DNA from: Ruegeria arenilitoris
GTDB lineage: Bacteria > Pseudomonadota > Alphaproteobacteria > Rhodobacterales > Rhodobacteraceae
NCBI RefSeq assembly: GCF_042675705.1
Contig: NZ_JBHTJJ010000005.1
Length of the DNA: 64,000 nt
Reading direction: 5' to 3' (one strand)
Part shown: positions 49,013 through 58,682 of the stretch, piece by piece
How positions within the stretch are numbered: the first letter of the stretch is position 1
How the letters are laid out: every line of letters starts with the position of its first letter
Translations under genes and position numbers: made by a program
The notes under the pieces: model-generated
The model's database searches: none
What the model saw: the letters and a program-made list of their open reading frames with translations, nothing else
Told to the model about the DNA's origin: nothing

Positions 49013-50715
49013 CACGCTGCCAGTTCGTCGGCGCTGAGCGCGAACAGGTCTTTGGCCCCGATCTGTGCCTGATCCAGCAGGCCCGCGTATTCCGGCAGGC
49101 GCGCGGTGATGTAGTACCGCGCCAGCTTGGCGCGCGGACCATCCGGATCGGCCAAAGCGGCAATCAGGTGGTAGTGCGCACCCAGCACGCGGGCAAAGGC
49201 GTTCAGATAGGCCACGGCCCCGGCAAAGCGGTTGTTCATGTCCTCTTGCGCCGCCAGCCACTCGGTCGCCTCGCGCAGGGTTTCGGTCGCCTCCCATACC
49301 GGGCCGGCCAGCTCGGGCACGGTGGCGCGGGCGCGCTCGGCGTGATCTTCGATCTCGTCCAGCAGGCGGGCGGCGGCTTCGCCCCCGTCCATCATCTTGC
49401 GGCCGACAAGGTCCATGGCCTGAATGCCGTTGGTCCCCTCGTAGATCGCGGTCACGCGGACATCGCGGTAATACTGCGCGGCGCCGGTTTCCTCGATATA
49501 TCCCATGCCGCCATGCACCTGCAGGCCGGTCTCGGACACGCGCATGCCGGTCTGGGTGCCGAAGGCCTTGCAGATCGGCGTCAGCAGGGCCGCCCGCGCG
49601 GCCCAGTCAGCGTTGCCGGTGGCCTTGGCCATGTCGATGGCCGCGGCATTGGCCAGCATGATCCCACGGGCGGCGAACAGGTCGGCCCGCATGTCCATCA
49701 GCATCCGGCGCACATCGGCATGATCGATGATCGTGCCCGAAGGCGTCTTGCCCTGCTTGCGCTCCAGAGCATAGGCCAGCGCGTGCTGATAGGCGCCCTC
49801 GGCCGCGCCCACGCCCTGCCCGCCGACGCCGAGGCGCGCGTTGTTCATCATGGTGAACATGGCGGCCATACCTTTGTGTTCCTGGCCAACCAGCCAGCCC
49901 CTGGCGCCGTCATACTGCATCACGCAGGTGGGCGAACCATGCAGGCCCATCTTGTGTTCCAGCGACACCACCTTCAGGTCATTCGCCACGCCCGGATTGC
50001 CGTTTTCATCGGGGATGTACTTGGGTACCAGAAACAACGAGATGCCCTTGGTTCCCGGCGCGCCATCGGGCAGTCGGGCCAGAACCAGGTGGCAGACATT
50101 CTCGCAGAAGTCATTGTCGCCCCAGGAGATGTAGATCTTCTGCCCGGTCAGCGAATAGGTGCCATCGCCGTTGGGTTCGGCCCTGGAGGTCAGCGCGCCC
50201 ACATCCGACCCGGCCTGCGGTTCGGTCAGGTTCATCGTGCCCGACCATTCGCCCGACATCAGCTTGGGCAGGTACAGCGCCTTGAGCTCTTCGCTGGCGT
50301 GGTGTTCCAGCGCCTCGATCTGACCCTGGCTCATCAGCGGGGCCAGCTGCAGCGACAGGCAGGCGGCGCTCATCATCTCGTTCACGGCGGTGGTCACGGT
50401 CATGGGCAGGCCCATGCCGCCGTATTCGGGGTCACCGCTCATGCCGATCCAGCCGCCCTCGGCGATCGCCTTCCAGCCATCGGCATAGCCGGGCGAGGTC
50501 CGCAAAATCCCGTTCTCCAGCCGCGCGGGGTGCAGATCGCCGGGGCGCTGCAGGGGGGCCATCACCTCTTCGCACATCTTGCCGGCCTCGGACAAAATGG
50601 CGCTGACCACGTCCGGGGAAGCCTCGGCGAATTTCTCAGTTGCGGCGACGTCCTTGAACCCCACCACTTTGTCCATGAGGAACTCGTAATCAGTGACAGG
50701 AGCGCGATATGGCAT
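49012..50715 (-). CDS. acyl-CoA dehydrogenase (large, PF12806-type C-terminus)
   Basis: A 567-residue FAD acyl-CoA dehydrogenase from ATG 50715 (MPYRAPVTDYEFLMDKVVGF). It has MNLTEPQAGSDVGAL, GYIEETGAAQYYRDVRVTAIYEGTNGIQAMDLVGRK and the extra C-terminal domain found in the group that includes DmdC (methylmercaptopropionyl-CoA dehydrogenase) and long-chain enzymes. Substrate cannot be assigned. It probably hands electrons to ETF and then to the ETF-ubiquinone oxidoreductase at 34760. First gene of a three-gene transcript. Confidence 0.92.
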   Translation of the reverse strand: MPYRAPVTDYEFLMDKVVGFKDVAATEKFAEASPDVVSAILSEAGKMCEEVMAPLQRPGDLHPARLENGILRTSPGYADGWKAIAEGGWIGMSGDPEYGGMGLPMTVTTAVNEMMSAACLSLQLAPLMSQGQIEALEHHASEELKALYLPKLMSGEWSGTMNLTEPQAGSDVGALTSRAEPNGDGTYSLTGQKIYISWGDNDFCENVCHLVLARLPDGAPGTKGISLFLVPKYIPDENGNPGVANDLKVVSLEHKMGLHGSPTCVMQYDGARGWLVGQEHKGMAAMFTMMNNARLGVGGQGVGAAEGAYQHALAYALERKQGKTPSGTIIDHADVRRMLMDMRADLFAARGIMLANAAAIDMAKATGNADWAARAALLTPICKAFGTQTGMRVSETGLQVHGGMGYIEETGAAQYYRDVRVTAIYEGTNGIQAMDLVGRKMMDGGEAAARLLDEIEDHAERARATVPELAGPVWEATETLREATEWLAAQEDMNNRFAGAVAYLNAFARVLGAHYHLIAALADPDGPRAKLARYYITARLPEYAGLLDQAQIGAKDLFALSADELAA

Positions 50716-50850
50716 GGTTTCCCCCGGAAATCGAGTGTCGGTCGCAATGGCGGGCTTGGAATCCATGGCCCGCGCCGGTATTCATCTAAGCTTGTTCGAT
50801 TACCTATCCGTCCCCCTGTTGCAAGCAACCAAAACGCCGCGTCACCACCC

Positions 50851-51801
50851 ATGATCCCCAACAGCACGCAATATCTGGATGCTGATCCCGCCGGGATTGC
50901 AGCCGCGGCCGACCTGCTGCGTCAGGGACTGCTGGTCGCCTTCCCGACCGAGACCGTCTACGGGCTGGGCGGCGACGCCCGCAACGGCGAGGCGGTCGCC
51001 GCGATCTACGCCGCCAAGGGACGACCCAGTTTCAACCCGCTTATCGCGCATGTCGCCTCGGTCGAGGCCGCCAAACGCTATGTCGAGTGGTCGGACAATG
51101 CCGAACAACTGGCAGCTGCGTTCTGGCCCGGTCCGCTGACGCTGGTGCTGCCGCTGCGCGCAGGGCATGGCGTGTCCTCGCTGGTGACGGCGGGGCTGGA
51201 GACGCTGGCCGTGCGGGTGCCCGCCCACCCAACCGCGCGCGCACTGCTGAGCGCAGTTGACGGACCCGTCGCTGCCCCTTCGGCAAACCCCTCCGGTCGG
51301 ATCAGCCCAACCACTGCGGCACATGTGCGCGCCGGTCTGGACGGTCGGATCGCCGCCGTACTGGATGACGGACCCTGTTCGGTCGGGTTGGAATCCACCA
51401 TCGTGGGCTTGGCCGGCAGCCCCGCTTTGCTGCGGCCCGGCGGTGTGGCACTGGAACAGATCGAAACGGTTCTGGGCACGCGCCTGGCCCACCACAAGCC
51501 CGGAGATCTGCTGACCGCTCCGGGGCAGTTGCTGTCACATTATGCTCCGGACGCACCGGTGCGGCTGAACGCCACCGAGCGTCGCGGGGACGAGTTGCTG
51601 CTGGGATTTGGCAGTGTCGATTGCGACCGCAACCTATCTGCCAGGGGTGACCTGATCGAGGCGGCGGCAAACCTGTTTGCGTATCTGCACGAACTGGACG
51701 GTACGGGGCGGCCAATTGCCGTCAGCCCGATCCCTTCCGAGGGCGTCGGGGCGGCCATCAACGACCGCCTGCGCCGGGCAGCGGCGCCACGCAATTCCTG
51801 A
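50851..51801 (+). CDS. L-threonylcarbamoyladenylate synthase (Sua5 type)
   Basis: A 316-residue Sua5/YrdC protein that makes threonylcarbamoyl-AMP for the t6A37 tRNA modification. The YrdC domain has FPTETVYGLGGDA, KGRPSFNPLIAH and APSANPSGRISPT. The linker LLSHYAPDAP leads to the C-terminal Sua5 domain, absent from short TsaC. The start is the ATG at 50851; the frame is open far upstream only because it runs antisense to the acyl-CoA dehydrogenase. Its stop abuts that of the convergent yqgE gene. Confidence 0.93.
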   Translation: MIPNSTQYLDADPAGIAAAADLLRQGLLVAFPTETVYGLGGDARNGEAVAAIYAAKGRPSFNPLIAHVASVEAAKRYVEWSDNAEQLAAAFWPGPLTLVLPLRAGHGVSSLVTAGLETLAVRVPAHPTARALLSAVDGPVAAPSANPSGRISPTTAAHVRAGLDGRIAAVLDDGPCSVGLESTIVGLAGSPALLRPGGVALEQIETVLGTRLAHHKPGDLLTAPGQLLSHYAPDAPVRLNATERRGDELLLGFGSVDCDRNLSARGDLIEAAANLFAYLHELDGTGRPIAVSPIPSEGVGAAINDRLRRAAAPRNS

Positions 51802-52356
51802 TCAGGCCCGACCGGCGCTGGCCGACAGCGTCAGCGGATCGACACCCAGCGTGGCCAAGGCGGCCTCCCACTTTTCGTCGTCGGCAACGTCAAAGACCAG
51901 TTTCGATGTGGCATCGGTCGTCAACCAGCCATTGGCCGCGATCTCATCTTCCAGCTGCCCCGGCCCCCATCCCGAATAGCCCAGCATCAGCATCGAGTTC
52001 AGCGGCCCCTTGCCAGAGGCGATATCTTCGAGCACGTCCAGCGTCGCCGTCATGCTGAAATCGCCGGCCACGTGCAGCGAATGCAGATTTGCGTCGTAGT
52101 CCGCGCTGTGCAGGACAAACCCCCGGGACAATTCGACCGGGCCACCAAAATGCACGAGGCGTTCTCCGACAACCGGGATGCGGCACGCGATGTTCAACTG
52201 TTCAAGCAGCGTCTTGATTCGCAAATCCGACGGTTTGTTCACGATCAGACCCATCGCGCCGTCATCGCCGTGGCTACACAGGTACACCACTGAATGATCA
52301 AAGCGCGGATCGCCCATGCCGGGCATCGCAATCAACAGTTTTCCAGTCAGATCCAT
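51802..52356 (-). CDS. YqgE/AlgH (UPF0301) family protein
   Basis: A 184-residue protein matching UPF0301/DUF179: LTGKLLIAMPGMGDPRFDHSVVYLCSHGDDGAMGLIVNKPS at the N-terminus (quoted in two parts, residues 3-43) and GYSGWGPGQLEDEI near residue 135. Function is not established; in pseudomonads the family was linked to alginate regulation. ATG 52356 is used; a TTG one codon upstream is possible. It is divergent from the DsbD-like gene. Confidence 0.85.
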   Translation of the reverse strand: MDLTGKLLIAMPGMGDPRFDHSVVYLCSHGDDGAMGLIVNKPSDLRIKTLLEQLNIACRIPVVGERLVHFGGPVELSRGFVLHSADYDANLHSLHVAGDFSMTATLDVLEDIASGKGPLNSMLMLGYSGWGPGQLEDEIAANGWLTTDATSKLVFDVADDEKWEAALATLGVDPLTLSASAGRA

Positions 52357-52498
52357 CAAAAAAACTCGTGAGGCTTATTCCCTTACAATGACCTTGCGGA
52401 ACCCGGATTGGCAAGGGATCACGCCGGAAATCCCGCGATTTCTGCCGGTGACCAGAACGTGACTTGGCAAACCTGCCCGCAAGTCGCATGTATGGATC

Positions 52499-53311
52499 AT
52501 GAGATCGCTGTTCAAACCCGTTCTGACCGTTGTTTCGGCTTGCCTGGCCCTGTCCGCACCTGCGCAGGGGCAATCGATCGACTCGATCGTCAGGCTGGAC
52601 GTGATCGATGGCGGCCAATCCGAGGATGGAACCTATCTCACCGCGATCCGGCTGGATCTGGAACCCGGATGGAAGACCTATTGGCGGGCCCCCGGTGACG
52701 CCGGCATTCCGCCTGAATTCGACTGGCGCCGGTCCGGCAATGTCGGTGCGGTTGCGATCACCTGGCCCACGCCGCATGTCTTTGACCAGAACGGCCTGAA
52801 GTCCATCGGCTACGACACCCAACTGGTGTTGCCGGTTCGGATTACGCCCAAGGACGCATCCAAACCGGTCCGGTTGCGCGGCGAGGTCGATCTGGGGGTG
52901 TGCAAGGATGTCTGTATTCCCGCATCGTTGAAATTCGACCACGAACTGGATGCGGGCGCAGCAAGGAATCCAGCGATTGCGGCTGCGCTGGCGCAACGGC
53001 CCTTCTCTGCACGCGAGGCTGGCGTTACTGGCGCGGCCTGTCGCCTGAGCCCGACCGCGGACGGTTTGCAGGTTCAGGTCCAGATCGACATGCCCTCGGC
53101 CGGTGGTGCCGAACTTGCGGTGATCGAGCCGGGGAACCCGGACCTGTGGGCATCGCAGACTGAAACCAGGCGGCAAGGCAACCGGCTGACCGCTACTTCC
53201 GAGGTGATCAGCCCCGACGGTCAGCCCTTTGCGCTGGACCGGTCCGCCGTGCGGATCACGGTTCTGGGGACCAAACACGCGGTCGACATTCTGGGCTGCA
53301 GCGCGGGCTGA
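52499..53311 (+). CDS. stand-alone DsbD N-terminal-domain protein
   Basis: A 270-residue exported protein with signal peptide (about 1-24, ending APAQGQ). The rest resembles the immunoglobulin-like N-terminal domain of DsbD/ScsB: LEPGWKTYWRAPGDAGIPPEF, LPVRITPKDASKPVRLRG and the redox pair CKDVCIPA (Cys135, Cys139). The membrane and thioredoxin domains of DsbD are absent, so it must receive electrons from a separate partner. The Nudix gene follows after 4 bases. The 139-base gap upstream shows no further gene. Confidence 0.85.
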   Translation: MRSLFKPVLTVVSACLALSAPAQGQSIDSIVRLDVIDGGQSEDGTYLTAIRLDLEPGWKTYWRAPGDAGIPPEFDWRRSGNVGAVAITWPTPHVFDQNGLKSIGYDTQLVLPVRITPKDASKPVRLRGEVDLGVCKDVCIPASLKFDHELDAGAARNPAIAAALAQRPFSAREAGVTGAACRLSPTADGLQVQVQIDMPSAGGAELAVIEPGNPDLWASQTETRRQGNRLTATSEVISPDGQPFALDRSAVRITVLGTKHAVDILGCSAG

Positions 53312-53315
53312 CCGG

Positions 53316-53747
53316 ATGCAGCGGGTTCCCCGGATCGGCGCACTGGCGGTTGTCGTAGATCAGGGCCATGTCCTGCTGGTGCAACGCAGCAAGGCCCCCG
53401 ATGCCGGTCTCTGGGGATTTCCGGGCGGCCATGTGGAGTGGGGCGAAACCGTCTTGCAGGCCGCCGCGCGCGAGTTGATGGAAGAAACCGGTATCGAAGC
53501 AACCCCGCAGGCATATCTGGGCAACCTTGATCTGCTGGTCCGGGATTCGGCCGGACAGATCACCGCCCACTACTTGCTGGTCGGCGTGTCCTGCCGCTTC
53601 GAATCCGGCACTCCGATCGCAGCGGACGATGCGCAGGACGCGCGTTGGTTCCCAATCCGGCAGGTGCTGGACCGCGACCTTGCGATGAGCGCCCGGGTGC
53701 CTGACCTTCTGTCTCAGGCACTGGCCCGGGATGAAAGCCTGACGTAA
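53316..53747 (+). CDS. Nudix hydrolase
   Basis: A 143-residue Nudix protein. The Nudix box runs from GGHVEWGETVLQAAARELME to ETGI with the metal-binding REL-x-EE. It resembles the ADP-ribose pyrophosphatase or MutT-like group (VVVDQGHVLLVQRSKAPDAGLW). Substrate unknown. Its 3' end overlaps the convergent RND transporter gene by 34 bases. Confidence 0.88.
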   Translation: MQRVPRIGALAVVVDQGHVLLVQRSKAPDAGLWGFPGGHVEWGETVLQAAARELMEETGIEATPQAYLGNLDLLVRDSAGQITAHYLLVGVSCRFESGTPIAADDAQDARWFPIRQVLDRDLAMSARVPDLLSQALARDESLT

Positions 53748-56700
53748 AGCGCCGCGGACACGATCAGGCTGACGGCCAGAATGGCAACCGCACCGGCCGC
53801 GAACGCTCCCAGCCCCATTCTCAGCAACGCCAGACCGTCCTCGCCGCCGTACAGCCCGGACAGCAAACCCAGCGGCGCGCCGGCCAGAACCGGCCAGACC
53901 ATGGTGACCAGCAGCCAGAGCATCATCGCCCCGCCCGTCCCCGCGGCCGCGACCCGAACCACCTTGTCCGGCGCCCGCAAGGCGCGGCGCATCGCCGTCA
54001 TCGGGCGAGAAATATCACTCAGGATCGCCAGCAACGCGGGGACCAGGAGCAGCACCAGCACCATGCCGAACCCGAGCCCGTAGACCAGCGTGATCACCGT
54101 GGGTTTGAGGAATTGCGCCTGCTGCGACCCTTCGTACAGCAACGGGGCCAGCCCCATCACCGTCGTCAGCGTGGTCAGCATCACCGGCCGCAAACGGTCT
54201 GCAGTGCCTTCTATGATCGAGGGCACCAGCCCGCGATCCTGCTGATAGCCATCGATGGTCGTTATCAAAACGATCGAGTCATTGATGATGATCCCGGTCA
54301 TGCCCAACAGGCCGACGACCGTGAACATGCTAAGGGGAACGCCCCAGATGTAATGCCCCCAGATGGTGCCGACCAGACCAAAGGGAATGATCGCCATCAC
54401 CACCAGCGGCCTTGTCCAACTGGCGAAGATCCACGCCAGAACAAGGTAGATTCCGGTCAGGCACAGGATCAGACCGGTACGCGCCTCGGTCAGGAACTCG
54501 TCCTCCTGTTCGCTCAGACCGGCCATGCGCCACTCGACCTGATACTCGGCGGCGATATCAGGCAGGATTTCCTCGCTCATGGCGCGGGTGATTTCCGCCG
54601 CTTGGGCCGGGTCATCCTCGGAAATGTCCCCGTTCACTGCGATCACCCGCAGGCCATTTTCCCGGCGCACCGTCGAGAACCCCGACTCGCGCTTGACCGA
54701 GACGATGTCAGCCAGCGGGACATAAACCCCGTCCGGTGAACGCATCAACGTGTGTTCCAGGAAATCGGCGGTCAGCTCGCTTTCGGGCAGTTCGACCCGG
54801 ATCTCGGCGCTGCGAGGACCGTCAGGGAATGTCGCCGCCTCGATCCCGTTCAGCCGGTGACGCAGAACCCGGCCCAATGTCTCGATGCGGAAGCCCAGCG
54901 CCTCGCCCTGTGCCGTCAGATCCAGAATGTACTCTTCCTTGTCATAGGCCAGATTGTCTTCCAGCGCTGAAACCTCGGGGTATTTCGACAGTTCCGCCTG
55001 CAGGGCCTCGGACGCGGATTTCAGTGTGTTCACGTCCGCGCCGAAAAGCTGCACGTCGATGGCATCACCACCCGGACCCGAGCGCCAGCCGCGGAACGTC
55101 AACAATTCGACCTTGGGATGGCGCGGCACGAATTCCTGCAGTTCGCCAACGAATTCAAAGCTGGAATAAGGTCGCAGGTCGGCATCGATCAGCTCGATCG
55201 AGATACCGCCCAGCAAATCGCCATCCTTGCCATCGGCGGCGGACAGACCATAACCGGCGCTCCCTCCGATCTCGGCCAGAACATAGTCGATCGGGTTGCG
55301 ACCGTGGCGTTCTTCGTAGATCCGACCCAGCTCTTCCGTGGCGCGCTGCAGAATGTGCATCATTTCGATCGTGTCGGCGCGGGTAGCGCCTTCGGCCATG
55401 ATGAAATTGCCGGTGACCGAGCCTCGCTCGGGCGCGTTGAAAAACCGCCAATTGACGTCGCCCTTGATGAACAGCGCTATCTGGCTGGCCAGAATGGCGA
55501 TCATCAAGGCCACGACCACGTATCGCGCCCAGATTGCCCACGCCACCAAAGGTCGGAAAAGAGTGTCGCGCACCCAGCGAAAACCCCGGTTCACAACCCG
55601 GTTGGGCCAGTCATACCAGTGTTCCTTGGCCGAATGTGCGATAGCATGCGCCATGTGGTTCGGCAGGATCAGAAAACACTCGATCAACGATGCGATCAGT
55701 ACAGCGATCACCGTAAAGGGAATGTCCCGGATCAGCTCTCCGAACCGTCCGCCAATGGCGGTCAGACCGAAAAAGGCGATCACGGTCGTGACCGTGGCCG
55801 CAAAAACCGGCATCGCCATGCGCCGGGCTGCGCGCTCGGCGGCAACGACCGGTGGCTCGCCCAGACGGCGGGCCCGGAAATCGGCGTGTTCCCCCACCAC
55901 GATCGCATCATCCACTACGATACCCAGCGTGATGATAAGGCCGAACAACGAGACCATGTTGATTGACAGCCCGCCGATATACATGAAGGCGATGGCCGCC
56001 GACATCGCAACCGGGATACCGGCCGCGACCCAGAATGCGATGCGCGCATTCAAGAACAGGAACAGAAGGCACACCACCAAGCCCAGCCCGACCAGCCCGT
56101 TGTCGATCAGAATGTCCAACCGGTCGGTAATGGCCTGCGCCCGGGTACGGATCAGCTCGACCGAGATACCATCCGGCAGGCTCGCCTGCATCTCGGCCAC
56201 CACATCCTCGACCGTGTGCTGAATGTCGATCGCATCACCCAGGTTCGACCGGTCCACCCGGACGGACATGGCCAGATTTTCGCCCACGAAATAGCTGCGA
56301 TTGCGGGTAACGCCCTCGACCCGGATCTGCGCGACATCGCCGACCACCAGCTTGGACCCGTCCGGATAGGTGCGCAAAGCGATGCGCTCGATCTCTTCCG
56401 GGGTGCGCTTTTCGACACCGGTGCGGATCCGGGCGTTTGCGCCGGTCACGTCCCCGGCCGGATTGGCCGTGACCTCGGCCGCAACCGCCGAGGCGATCTC
56501 GGACAGGGTGATGTCGTTGGCGATCAACTGCGCGGTGGGAACCTCGACCACGATGCGTGGGGCCGCAAGGCCGCGGATCGTGGTCCGCGTCACACCGGCA
56601 GCGAACAGCCGATTGATCAACTCATCTGTGAATTTGGCCAGCTGCCCGGTCTCGATCGGGCCGGTGAGGACAACATCCGTTACCCGGTCTCGCCAAGCGG

Positions 56701-57115
56701 CACGCCGGATGGACGGTTCTTCGGCATCCTCCGGCAGGTTGGTCACGCTGTCGACCGCGGTGCGCACTTCTTCGACGGCGCGGCTCATGTCCCAGTTGGG
56801 TTCAAATTCCAGCGCGATGCGGGCCGATCCTTCGCGGGAGGTCGACTCGGTGCTGGCAACGCCTTCGACCGCCAGCAATGCAGGTTCAAGGATCTGGACA
56901 ATCCCGTTGTCCACATCCTCGGGCCCCGCACCATCCCATTCGACGTTGACATTGACCCGTTCCAGGATCACGTCTGGAAAGAACTGCGCCCGCATGTTCG
57001 GCGCCGAAGCCGCGCCAAGGACCAGCATGACCACCAGCAGAAGGTTGGCAATGGTCCGGTGACGCGTGAAATAGCTGAGGATGCCGCTGGCCGCGCCCGG
57101 GATCTCGCGCATCAT
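53714..57115 (-). CDS. RND efflux transporter permease
   Basis: A 1133-residue inner-membrane pump of the hydrophobe/amphiphile efflux RND type. It has the characteristic TM1 (RTIANLLLVVMLVLGAASAP), a first periplasmic domain, TM4 with the proton-relay pair in GIVVDDAIVVGEHA, and the second half with GIIINDSIVLITTIDGYQQ. Substrate not predictable. It lies 5 bases after its adaptor gene; no outer-membrane factor is present. The C-terminus is slightly longer than usual, adding a helix. Confidence 0.93.
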   Translation of the reverse strand: MMREIPGAASGILSYFTRHRTIANLLLVVMLVLGAASAPNMRAQFFPDVILERVNVNVEWDGAGPEDVDNGIVQILEPALLAVEGVASTESTSREGSARIALEFEPNWDMSRAVEEVRTAVDSVTNLPEDAEEPSIRRAAWRDRVTDVVLTGPIETGQLAKFTDELINRLFAAGVTRTTIRGLAAPRIVVEVPTAQLIANDITLSEIASAVAAEVTANPAGDVTGANARIRTGVEKRTPEEIERIALRTYPDGSKLVVGDVAQIRVEGVTRNRSYFVGENLAMSVRVDRSNLGDAIDIQHTVEDVVAEMQASLPDGISVELIRTRAQAITDRLDILIDNGLVGLGLVVCLLFLFLNARIAFWVAAGIPVAMSAAIAFMYIGGLSINMVSLFGLIITLGIVVDDAIVVGEHADFRARRLGEPPVVAAERAARRMAMPVFAATVTTVIAFFGLTAIGGRFGELIRDIPFTVIAVLIASLIECFLILPNHMAHAIAHSAKEHWYDWPNRVVNRGFRWVRDTLFRPLVAWAIWARYVVVALMIAILASQIALFIKGDVNWRFFNAPERGSVTGNFIMAEGATRADTIEMMHILQRATEELGRIYEERHGRNPIDYVLAEIGGSAGYGLSAADGKDGDLLGGISIELIDADLRPYSSFEFVGELQEFVPRHPKVELLTFRGWRSGPGGDAIDVQLFGADVNTLKSASEALQAELSKYPEVSALEDNLAYDKEEYILDLTAQGEALGFRIETLGRVLRHRLNGIEAATFPDGPRSAEIRVELPESELTADFLEHTLMRSPDGVYVPLADIVSVKRESGFSTVRRENGLRVIAVNGDISEDDPAQAAEITRAMSEEILPDIAAEYQVEWRMAGLSEQEDEFLTEARTGLILCLTGIYLVLAWIFASWTRPLVVMAIIPFGLVGTIWGHYIWGVPLSMFTVVGLLGMTGIIINDSIVLITTIDGYQQDRGLVPSIIEGTADRLRPVMLTTLTTVMGLAPLLYEGSQQAQFLKPTVITLVYGLGFGMVLVLLLVPALLAILSDISRPMTAMRRALRAPDKVVRVAAAGTGGAMMLWLLVTMVWPVLAGAPLGLLSGLYGGEDGLALLRMGLGAFAAGAVAILAVSLIVSAALYVRLSSRASA

Positions 57116-57120
57116 GGCGC

Positions 57121-58575
57121 CTATCCCCCGGCCCGGTTTTCAAGCCGCCGCAACAGAGACGACGGCACCTTCGCCTCGCTCAACTGAGCAAGAACACGGG
57201 TCTTGGCGTCCTGGGACATGCTGTCGCTGGCCTCGACCTGCGCCACCAACCGCGCGCGGTGCTCGTCCGTCAGCTCGACCATGTCCGGCTCGACCGCGGC
57301 GCTGTCTTCGATGCGAACCGGGCGCACGCGGACCCCCGACCCCAGCAGCGGGGTCCGACCGACCACGACTTCGCGCCCTTCCAGCCCGGCGCCGCGCAGC
57401 AGAACTTCGTCCCCTTGCCGGCGCACCAGCTCGACCGGGAGCGTTTCCAGCCGGTCGTCGTCGCCCAGCACCAGCACGGTGCCTTGCGCATCCAGAACCG
57501 AAGACGGGAGACGCACGACATTATCCAGCGGCTGTTCCTCGACCGAAACGGTCACGAAATCGCCGGGCTTGAACCCCGGCGCGGCATCAAGCCGGGCATA
57601 GATCAACCGGCCGGTCTGGCCCTCGCCGGCCGACCCGCTGTCGCGGCTGATCCGACCGGTGGCGCTCAGGTCCGTGCCCGTCACCTCAAGCGAGATGGTC
57701 ACCGGTGCTGGGATCAGCTTGCCCTGATCGTCCAGCAACCGCACGTATTGCGCGGTCGAAACGCGGAACGCGACCTCCAGCGCAAACGGGTCGACCAGTT
57801 CGGCCAGCTTTTCATTGGCCGTGACCAGGCGCCCTTCAACCAGCGTGACACCAGTCAGCGTCCCGTCGAACCGGGCGCGGATGGTCATGTCCTCCAGATC
57901 GCGTTCGGCCGATTCCAAAGCGATACGTGCCCGCGCCAGCAACGTTGTCGCCTGATCGACGCGGGACTCGGCCTGCGCCAAAGCGATACGGCGCGACAAC
58001 ACGGTTTGCCGGGCCGAGGCCGCGGCCAATTCGGCCTCTTCAACGCTGGCGGTCGCGCCCACACCACGGTCCAGCAAATCCTTCTGGCGCTGCAGGGCCC
58101 GTTCCCGCAGATCCGATTGGGATTCGGCGGCCTTCAACTCATCCTGCGCCAAAAGCAGAGCGCGTTCGGCATCGCGTTCCTCGAACTGGGCATCCAGCAG
58201 GTCCGACCGCGCACGGTCCAGCGCCGCCTGCGCATCGGCCGGGTCCAGCTCGACCAGAACTTCGCCTGTGCGCACAACCCCACCATCCTCGAAATTTTCC
58301 GCCAGCCCGATGACACGGCCACCCAGCGCCGCCCGCAATTCCAGACGCCTGCGGCTTTGAACTTCGCCGAATGCCTCCAGGTAGGGGGTGGCGGTTTGTG
58401 GCTCGGCCTTCTGAACCGTGACGGCGAACACGCGTTCGCGCGCCTGCGGGGGTTTGTTGTCGCGGGTCATGACCTCTTGCACTGCGCCGGTGATCATCTG
58501 CGCCGCGACAATCAACAGCGCAAGCATCAGGGATGCCAGAAAGACACCGATGAGGCTCTGCCGCAGAAATCGCAT
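57121..58575 (-). CDS. RND periplasmic adaptor (HlyD/MexA type)
   Basis: A 484-residue membrane-fusion protein. N-terminal transmembrane anchor (about 9-30), lipoyl-like half-domains around residues 75-105 and 220-245, a long alpha-hairpin (about 108-215, rich in ALDRARSDLLDAQFEERDAE-type heptads) and a beta-barrel plus MP domain. It links the RND pump to an outer-membrane channel. First gene of the two-gene transcript. The 107 bases upstream show no further gene. Confidence 0.92.
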   Translation of the reverse strand: MRFLRQSLIGVFLASLMLALLIVAAQMITGAVQEVMTRDNKPPQARERVFAVTVQKAEPQTATPYLEAFGEVQSRRRLELRAALGGRVIGLAENFEDGGVVRTGEVLVELDPADAQAALDRARSDLLDAQFEERDAERALLLAQDELKAAESQSDLRERALQRQKDLLDRGVGATASVEEAELAAASARQTVLSRRIALAQAESRVDQATTLLARARIALESAERDLEDMTIRARFDGTLTGVTLVEGRLVTANEKLAELVDPFALEVAFRVSTAQYVRLLDDQGKLIPAPVTISLEVTGTDLSATGRISRDSGSAGEGQTGRLIYARLDAAPGFKPGDFVTVSVEEQPLDNVVRLPSSVLDAQGTVLVLGDDDRLETLPVELVRRQGDEVLLRGAGLEGREVVVGRTPLLGSGVRVRPVRIEDSAAVEPDMVELTDEHRARLVAQVEASDSMSQDAKTRVLAQLSEAKVPSSLLRRLENRAGG

Positions 58576-58682
58576 AGATCTTTCACTCCGGTTGCAACGG
58601 GACGCCGTCTATAAATAGGTAGCCGGGCCGGAAAAAATACCAACCCACAAGGCGGTTATGAGCCGTTAAACGTACGACCAGT

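Noticed and set aside
49168..50850. Apparent 560-residue N-terminal extension of the Sua5/TsaC protein
   Set aside because: It runs antisense to the acyl-CoA dehydrogenase; the conserved Sua5 sequence begins at ATG 50851.
53781..57187. Several plus-strand frames opposite the RND pump
   Set aside because: Antisense to a clear RND permease; no ribosome sites or motifs.
58576..58682. Possible small gene between the RND adaptor and moaB
   Set aside because: The open frame there has no ribosome site and continues antisense-like into moaB sequence in another frame.
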